Notes under the pieces: model-generated
Database searches by the model: none
The model's input: only the letters and a program-made list of their open reading frames with translations
Told to the model about the DNA's origin: nothing
Source: JBAYVY01 sp041674345
GTDB taxonomy: Bacteria > Planctomycetota > Phycisphaerae > Phycisphaerales > Zrk34
Assembly: GCA_041674345.1 (NCBI GenBank)
Contig: JBAYVY010000137.1
Coordinates: 1 to 8,980 of the forward strand
Reading direction: 5' to 3'
DNA: 8,980 nt
Translations under genes and position numbers: made by a program
In this document: positions 1 to 4,128 of the stretch, one piece after another
Layout: each line of letters starts with the position of its first letter
Position numbering within the stretch: position 1 is the stretch's first letter

Positions 1-234
1 GTCGATGAAAACTGGGACAAGATCGTCGCGGTGGCCGAGGCGCTGCTGAAGTACGAAACGCTCAGCGCGGATGAAGTGGACGACATCATGGGCGGCAAGC
101 CGCTGCACAAACCGTCGGTCAGCGAACTGCTGGCGAACGAAACGAAGAAGGCGACGTCCGGTTCCGGCGCGGCCAAATCGAAACCCGCCGGCGATGTCCC
201 CGGAACCCCCGGCGCGATGCCGAGCCCGGCGTAA
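1..234 (+). CDS. ftsH: ATP-dependent zinc metalloprotease FtsH, C-terminal end (5' truncated by window)
   Basis: The reading frame is open from the first base and ends at TAA 232-234, giving the last 77 residues of a longer protein. The stretch VAEALLKYETLSADEVDDIM (about residues 11-30 of the visible part) is the typical end of the M41 peptidase domain of FtsH, where a helix containing LL-x-YETL-x-x-(D/E)EV closes the domain. FtsH is a membrane-anchored AAA+ hexamer that degrades misfolded membrane proteins and some short-lived regulators. After this helix comes HKPSVSELLANE and then about 30 residues rich in Ala, Ser, Gly, Pro and Lys, probably a disordered tail. The AAA+ module, the HExxH zinc site and the membrane segments lie outside the window, so the call rests on the C-terminal signature alone. 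A dispersed repeat begins about 4 nt after the stop. Confidence 0.85.
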   Translation, partial: VDENWDKIVAVAEALLKYETLSADEVDDIMGGKPLHKPSVSELLANETKKATSGSGAAKSKPAGDVPGTPGAMPSPA

Positions 235-237
235 GGT

Positions 238-322
238 CATTGGGTGATTGGGTGATGTATGATTGGGTGAAGTGACACCAGTGATTGCGTCACCGCACTG
301 ATCGGGCTTGCCTCTACGCCTT
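238..322 (-). repeat. Dispersed intergenic repeat, copy A
   Basis: First of three related intergenic copies; strand is given for the core consensus GGCGTTGAGGCAAGCCCGA. Starting 4 nt after the ftsH stop, the plus strand shows TGGGTGAT twice in tandem (241-256) and a third variant at 264-271, then GATTGCGTCACCG (283-295) and the core TCGGGCTTGCCTCTACGCCTT shortened here to 302-321. The core matches copies B and C at about 20 of 21 positions by eye. The repeat stops about 28 bp before the lipoprotein ATG and fills nearly all of this intergenic gap. No terminator-like hairpin with a T-run was seen for ftsH. Confidence 0.75.
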
Positions 323-338
323 CATTTCGGCACCCGGG

Positions 339-344
339 TACAAT
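339..344 (+). promoter_or_regulatory. Putative -10 element (TACAAT) of a leaderless lipoprotein mRNA
   Basis: TACAAT matches the sigma-70 -10 consensus TATAAT at five of six positions and ends 6 nt before the ATG at 351. A start point 7 nt downstream of the hexamer would be the A of the ATG itself. There is no Shine-Dalgarno-like sequence between 330 and 350. I saw no good -35 hexamer at 16-18 bp upstream, where copy A of the repeat ends. Confidence 0.4.
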
Positions 345-350
345 ACCCCC

Positions 351-1145
351 ATGCGTCCCTTCCACCGTATCATCGTTCCGGTTCTCATGTTCATTTTGTC
401 CGGTTGCGCACAGCCCCCGTCGGTCAGTCGCGTTCCCGCGGATTGGCGGGAGCGGGAACGGGTTGAGTTGCGTCAGTGGATGAAGAATTGGAACGTTTCC
501 GACGGCGGTTCGGTCAGTTTGAGCGTCGATTCAGTGGCGCAACTTGACGACAAGGTATTGCTCATTGGCGGCAGTTACAGCACGACCGCCTCCATGCGGT
601 CGGTGTTGCTGCGATCCGACGACGCCGGTCGGACGTGGCATGATGCCGGGTTCTGGCTGACCGGCTCGGCGACAGGGGATATTTTTGTGCTGGACGCGCA
701 ACATGCGTGGGCGGTGGTCAGTTGGATGGTCGAAAGCTGGGGCGCACCGTTCGTGGTTTTCCGAACCACCGACGGCGGAAAAACGTGGCAACGCGCCCGA
801 CAGAATTTGCCCATCGACAAAAACATCGGTGTTGCCAATGACTTCGGTATTTGCTTCGCCAGCCCCAATGATGGCGTAGCGTGGCTATCGGGCACCACCG
901 GGATTCGTTATCACTACCTCACCACCGACGGCGGCATGACCTGGCGACTGGTGCATCACGTCGTGCTTTCAGACCGTGACGACCTGCCTGATCCTCCACG
1001 TTGGGAATATGACGACGGATCGACTCGCATCCTCGTGAGCAGTCCCGGAGAAGTCGAACACCATGTCATCGCCACGCTGAAATCTGAATACCGAATACGC
1101 GACGACGGAACCGTTGAACCTGCTGACAACCCGGCAAGGCGTTGA
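351..1145 (+). CDS. Predicted lipoprotein with Asp-box (BNR/YCF48-like) repeats
   Basis: 264 residues. The N-terminus has Arg and His followed by a hydrophobic run and the lipobox L16-S-G-C19, so cleavage before Cys19 and lipid anchoring outside the cytoplasm are predicted. The ATG at 351 is preferred to the in-frame GTG at 285 because it puts the signal peptide at the N-terminus. The body has three Asp-box motifs (S/T-x-D-x-G-x-T-W): S89 to W96, T139/T140 to W146 and T191/T192 to W198. Such motifs mark beta-propeller blades of the BNR, sialidase and YCF48 (Ycf48/HCF136) type; only three are recognisable in a protein too short for a full seven-blade propeller. The family is structural and no enzymatic residues can be named, so the role is unknown. 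Its last codons (Arg-Arg-stop) lie inside repeat copy B, and copy A lies just upstream in inverted orientation. It converges on the amidotransferase gene. Confidence 0.8.
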   Translation: MRPFHRIIVPVLMFILSGCAQPPSVSRVPADWRERERVELRQWMKNWNVSDGGSVSLSVDSVAQLDDKVLLIGGSYSTTASMRSVLLRSDDAGRTWHDAGFWLTGSATGDIFVLDAQHAWAVVSWMVESWGAPFVVFRTTDGGKTWQRARQNLPIDKNIGVANDFGICFASPNDGVAWLSGTTGIRYHYLTTDGGMTWRLVHHVVLSDRDDLPDPPRWEYDDGSTRILVSSPGEVEHHVIATLKSEYRIRDDGTVEPADNPARR

Positions 1146-1250
1146 GGCAAGCCCGATTGACACGGTGACGCGACCATGGGGCACCGTATTGACATGCGGT
1201 GCTTTGTCGTTCCCGTTACCACATCAAACATCACCAAATCACCCAATGAA
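1136..1250 (+). repeat. Dispersed intergenic repeat, copy B, with internal extra segment
   Basis: The core GGCGTTGAGGCAAGCCCGA lies at 1138-1156, followed by CGGTGACGCGACCATGGGG (about 1162-1180). The far end, ACATCACCAAATCACCCAATG (1229-1249; about 20 bases), is the reverse complement of the octamer end of copy A. That end stops about 2 nt from the stop codon of the minus-strand amidotransferase. Compared with copy C, this copy carries about 35-45 extra bases (roughly 1181-1225) that include a small hairpin. The left end overlaps the lipoprotein coding sequence and supplies its TGA stop within GGCGTTGAGG. Confidence 0.75.
1181..1205 (+). terminator. Weak hairpin after the lipoprotein gene
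   Basis: GCACCG (1181-1186) pairs perfectly with CGGTGC (1197-1202) across a 10-nt loop, and TTTGTCGTT follows. It lies 36 nt after the lipoprotein stop. The stem is short and the T-run is broken, so it may act as a weak intrinsic terminator or be only a feature of the extra segment in repeat copy B. Confidence 0.3.
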
Positions 1251-1251
1251 C

Positions 1252-1941
1252 TCACGCCCAGCTCCATGCGTCGAGCATGGTCCATAGCAGTTGGCGCATC
1301 GCGGGGTATTGCTTGAATTGCTTCATTTCCTCCGGGGGCTGCACGGTGGGGCCGGTCGGGGGCATCACGCTGTTGTCGATCAGCGCGGCGACGCTTTGGG
1401 GGGTGGCTTCGACGTGATACTGGAGCGCGAGCACCCGGCTGTTTTTGCTGGTGAACGCCTGGTAGGGCACCGCGTCGGATTTGGCCATGTGGAGCGCGCC
1501 GGGCGGGAGGGTGAAGGTGTCGCCGTGCCAGTGGAAGGCGAGGAAGTGATCGGGCAGTTCGTGGAAAATCGGGGAGCGTGTGGCGGTTTCGGTCAGGTGC
1601 AGGGGGAAGAAGCCGATCTCCTGTTTGCCGGTGGCGTAAACGCGCCCGCCCATCGCCGCGGCGATCATCTGCGCGCCCAGACACACGCCCAGCACGTGCC
1701 TGTTCGCGGCGACGGCCTGACGGATGTATTGCTTTTCCTCGGTGAGCCAGGGGTAAAGTCGTTCGTCGTAAATGCTCATCGGCCCGCCCATGATGACCAG
1801 CAGGTCGATGTCATCGAGTTGGGGCAGCGGCTCGGCGGCGTAAAGTTTCACGTATCGCAAATCATGCTTGCGGTCGGCGGCCCACTCGGCGATGCCTGCC
1901 GCATCCTCGAACGGCACGTGTTGAAGACAAGTCATTTGCAT
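1252..1941 (-). CDS. Class I (type 1) glutamine amidotransferase-like protein
   Basis: 229 residues, the usual length for stand-alone GATase1-fold proteins related to the glutaminase half of GMP synthase (COG0518 type). The oxyanion-strand motif MGGPMS is at 51-56, the nucleophile elbow GVCLGAQ at 85-91 puts the catalytic Cys at 87, and QYHVEAT at 174-180 supplies the His176 and Glu178 of the triad. HWHGDTF (137-143) is also characteristic of this subgroup. In known members, glutamine is hydrolysed and ammonia passed to a synthase partner. Here no partner subunit is visible nearby, so the physiological substrate is unknown. The start is supported by AAAAGGA (1951-1957, minus strand) about 9 nt before the ATG; Met3 is an alternative. 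It lies 151 bp downstream of mnmG and converges with the lipoprotein gene. Confidence 0.85.
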   Translation of the reverse strand: MQMTCLQHVPFEDAAGIAEWAADRKHDLRYVKLYAAEPLPQLDDIDLLVIMGGPMSIYDERLYPWLTEEKQYIRQAVAANRHVLGVCLGAQMIAAAMGGRVYATGKQEIGFFPLHLTETATRSPIFHELPDHFLAFHWHGDTFTLPPGALHMAKSDAVPYQAFTSKNSRVLALQYHVEATPQSVAALIDNSVMPPTGPTVQPPEEMKQFKQYPAMRQLLWTMLDAWSWA

Positions 1942-1963
1942 CGGGCGAAATCCTTTTCAGAGA

Positions 1964-2013
1964 GCCAACAGCCAACAGGAAATAGCCAACAGCCATAAGC
2001 CACAAGCCAACAG
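1964..2013 (+). repeat. Tandem array of a 7-bp repeat (GCCAACA, seven units)
   Basis: Units start at 1964, 1971, 1978, 1985, 1992, 1999 and 2006, exactly 7 bp apart: GCCAACA, GCCAACA, GGAAATA, GCCAACA, GCCATAA, GCCACAA, GCCAACA, then a final G. Four units are perfect, two have one or two changes and one is strongly degenerate. The array lies in the mnmG-amidotransferase gap, starting 23 bp upstream of the amidotransferase ATG, so it would be in the 5' region or untranslated leader of that gene. Confidence 0.85.
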
Positions 2014-2063
2014 ATCAAATATGCAAAGGGGGGCATCGGGAACTCTCCCGCGTTATAGCCCTT

Positions 2064-2078
2064 CTGTTGGCTGTTGGC
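2064..2078 (-). repeat. Inverted pair of the 7-bp repeat
   Basis: CTGTTGGCTGTTGGC at this position is the perfect 15-base reverse complement of 1964-1978. It sits about 15 nt downstream of the mnmG stop codon (minus strand). The two arms are 85 nt apart, and an RNA spanning both could fold into a long-range stem. No T-run follows, so an intrinsic terminator is not evident. Confidence 0.75.
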
Positions 2079-2092
2079 ATTGTAATCATTCC

Positions 2093-4012
2093 TCATCGTT
2101 CAATCGCCATCGCGATCACCGTCAGATCGGCGGGGGTGATGCCGGCGAGGCGCGACGCCTGGCCCAGCGTGCCGGGTCGGAACCTGGCGAGGGATTGTTT
2201 GGCTTCGGTGCGCAGGCCGGGTATCCGGGCGAAGTCGTAGCCGCCGGGAATCTCGCGGTGTTCCAGTTTCGCCAGGCGTTCGTTCTGCCGGCGATGGCGC
2301 TCGATAAAACCGGCGTAACGCACTTCGCTCATCAACGCGAAAATCAACCGCGCCCCCGGAAGTTCATTTCCAGACAGTGCGCCTTCGCTGAGCTTCGCCA
2401 GCACGTCTTGTTCCGTGACCTGCGGTTGTTTGATCCAGTCCCACAGGCGTTGTCCGTCGCCGCCCGCGCCCGACGGGTGCGATTTGAGGTATTGTTCGAG
2501 CGCGGTCAGCGATTCGTGGCGTTGCGTGTAACAGGCCCATCGGACATCATCGACCAGCCCCCACTCGCGTCCGACCGGTGTAAGCCGATCGACGGCGTTG
2601 TCGGATCGCAGCAACAGCCGATGTTCGGCGCGGCTGGTGAACATGCGATAGGGTTCTCGCGGGGTTTTGGTCACCAAATCGTCCATCATCACGCCGATGT
2701 ACGACTGATCGCGGCCCATGCGGATCAGCGGTTCGCCGCGCACATAGCGCACGGCGTTGAGTCCGGCGAGCAGGCCTTGTCCGGCGGCTTCCTCGTAGCC
2801 GCTGGTGCCGTTGATCTGGCCGGCGAGGAACAGGCCGGGGATGCGTTTGGTCATCGCGGTGGCGTCGATCTGATGGGGCCAGACCATGTCGTATTCGACG
2901 GCGTAACCGTATCGCAGAATCGTCGCGTTTTCGCAGCCGGGCAGGTGATGGACCATGAAGTCCTGCACATCGGCGGGCAGGGAAGTGCTGATGCCGTTGC
3001 AGTAGATTTCGTGGGTTTCGAGGGATTCGGGTTCGAGGAAGACGTGATGTTCGTCGCGGTCGGCGAAGCGATGGATTTTATCTTCGATGGAAGGGCAGTA
3101 GCGCGGGCCGCAGTCGGCGGTGATCTGGCCGTTATACATCGGCGCGCGGTCAAGGTTGGCTTTGATCTGTTCGTGGATGAGCGGCGAGGTGTGGGTGAGC
3201 CAGCAGGGTTTTTGCGGCATCAGGGGGAACTTGACGGTGGAGGGGAAATCGGGGGATCGCGAAGCCGCGAGCGGCTGGTGGGTCATGGCGCTGAAGGGGA
3301 GCGGGGGGGTGTCGCCGGGTTGTTCGGGGAGGTGGGCGAAGTCGATGGTTCGTGCGTCGAGGCGGGGGGGCGTGCCGGTTTTGAGGCGTCCGAGGTCGAA
3401 GCCGAGCGCGCGGAGGTTTGTGCTGATGGAGACGGCGGCTTGTTCGCCGACACGACCGCCTTCGGATTTTTGGGGGCCTGTGTGCATGAGGCCGCGCATG
3501 AAGGTTCCGGTGGTGAGGATGACGGCGGAGGCGGAGAAGGACGCGGGGACGGAGGGACGGAGGGAGGAAGTGAAGACCACACCGCGACAGATGCCGTTTT
3601 CAACGATGATCTGTTCGACGGTTCCTTCGAGGATGTCGAGGTTGGGGCGGGTGCGAAGGAGGCGTTGGACTTCCCGGGCGTAGGCGTATTTGTCGGCTTG
3701 CGCGCGGGGGCCTCGGACGGCGGGGCCTTTGGAGGCGTTGAGTGTTCGGAACTGGATACCCGCGGCGTCGATGGCGAGGGCCATGAGACCGCCGAGCGCG
3801 TCGATTTCGTTGACGATCTGTCCTTTGGCCAGACCGCCGATGGCGGGGTTGCAGGACATTTGTCCGATTTTGGTGACATCCATCGTGACGAGCGCGACGT
3901 TCCCCCGGAAGTTGTCGTCGCCGTCGGCGCGCAGGAGATTGGCCGCGGCCCAGGCGGCTTCAGCGCCGGCGTGTCCGCCGCCGATGACGATGATGCGGTA
4001 AGAATCTCGCAT
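2093..4012 (-). CDS. mnmG: tRNA uridine-5-carboxymethylaminomethyl(34) synthesis enzyme MnmG (GidA)
   Basis: 639 residues, slightly above the usual 620-630. With MnmE, MnmG installs the carboxymethylaminomethyl group (or its aminomethyl relative) at C5 of wobble U34 in a set of tRNAs, using FAD and a methylene-folate donor in the cytoplasm. The FAD-binding motif GGGHAGAEAA is at 11-20. The two redox/catalytic cysteines of the family are present: Cys54 in GQMSCNPAIGG and Cys306 in GPRYCPSIEDK. The motifs GIQFRTLNASKGPAVRGPRA (85-104) and NGTSGYEEAAGQG (401-413) are classic, and the C-terminal MnmE/tRNA-binding helical domain is complete. About ten extra residues near 240-260, relative to my recollection of E. 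coli MnmG, contain a palindromic stretch discussed separately. The ATG is fixed by an in-frame TAA only three codons upstream. There is no Shine-Dalgarno site, and TATAAT lies 8 nt upstream. Its partner mnmE is not in the window. Confidence 0.97.
   Translation of the reverse strand: MRDSYRIIVIGGGHAGAEAAWAAANLLRADGDDNFRGNVALVTMDVTKIGQMSCNPAIGGLAKGQIVNEIDALGGLMALAIDAAGIQFRTLNASKGPAVRGPRAQADKYAYAREVQRLLRTRPNLDILEGTVEQIIVENGICRGVVFTSSLRPSVPASFSASAVILTTGTFMRGLMHTGPQKSEGGRVGEQAAVSISTNLRALGFDLGRLKTGTPPRLDARTIDFAHLPEQPGDTPPLPFSAMTHQPLAASRSPDFPSTVKFPLMPQKPCWLTHTSPLIHEQIKANLDRAPMYNGQITADCGPRYCPSIEDKIHRFADRDEHHVFLEPESLETHEIYCNGISTSLPADVQDFMVHHLPGCENATILRYGYAVEYDMVWPHQIDATAMTKRIPGLFLAGQINGTSGYEEAAGQGLLAGLNAVRYVRGEPLIRMGRDQSYIGVMMDDLVTKTPREPYRMFTSRAEHRLLLRSDNAVDRLTPVGREWGLVDDVRWACYTQRHESLTALEQYLKSHPSGAGGDGQRLWDWIKQPQVTEQDVLAKLSEGALSGNELPGARLIFALMSEVRYAGFIERHRRQNERLAKLEHREIPGGYDFARIPGLRTEAKQSLARFRPGTLGQASRLAGITPADLTVIAMAIER
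3257..3276. repeat. REP-like palindromic stretch inside mnmG
   Basis: TCGCGAAGCCGCGAGCGGC (3257-3275) matches one arm plus loop of the fusA terminator (6499-6517) at 18 of 19 positions. AGCCGC-GA-GCGGCT (3263-3276) forms a perfect small stem. It codes for about residues 246-251 of MnmG in frame, within a stretch that looks longer than in other MnmG proteins. Confidence 0.45.
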
Positions 4013-4020
4013 GGAGGGAA

Positions 4021-4026
4021 ATTATA
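4021..4026 (-). promoter_or_regulatory. Putative -10 element (TATAAT) of a leaderless mnmG mRNA
   Basis: A perfect TATAAT on the minus strand ends 8 nt before the mnmG ATG, so transcription would begin at or within a base or two of the ATG. The intervening TTTCCCTCC has no Shine-Dalgarno similarity. No convincing -35 hexamer is present 16-18 bp upstream, where repeat copy C lies (TCACCA is the best, 3 of 6). The TAA inside this hexamer is also the in-frame stop that fixes the mnmG start. Confidence 0.5.
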
Positions 4027-4036
4027 GCGGGGAAGA

Positions 4037-4126
4037 AGGATTTGGTGATTTGGTGAAGAGAGGAAGGCGTTGAAGCAAGCCCGAACGGTGTTGCGACGCA
4101 ATCATGGGGTTACATCACCAAATCCT
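4037..4126 (+). repeat. Dispersed intergenic repeat, copy C, bounded by 13-bp inverted repeats
   Basis: The 90-bp unit begins with AGGATTTGGTGAT (4037-4049) and ends with its perfect reverse complement ATCACCAAATCCT (4114-4126). A second TTGGTGAA unit follows the left arm. The interior (4066-4109) contains GGCGTTGAAGCAAGCCCGA and GACGCAATCATGGGG, which match the cores of copies A and B. The right arm stops 2 nt from the stop codon of the 748-residue hydrolase-like gene. The left arm is about 11 bp upstream of the mnmG -10 hexamer. There is no open frame of note inside, so any mobility would need help in trans. Confidence 0.75.
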
Positions 4127-4128
4127 CC

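Noticed and set aside
285..350. GTG start for the lipoprotein at 285
   Set aside because: It would put 22 residues before the signal peptide and places the start inside repeat copy A; the lipobox spacing fits the ATG at 351.
1964..2078. CRISPR array
   Set aside because: Units are 7 bp, directly adjacent and without spacers; no cas genes are present.
2021..4027. Long plus-strand open frame (668 codons) opposite mnmG
   Set aside because: It is antisense to a clearly conserved gene; the composition (Gly, Val, Ala, Asp, Glu-rich, no domains) is typical of antisense frames in G+C-rich DNA.
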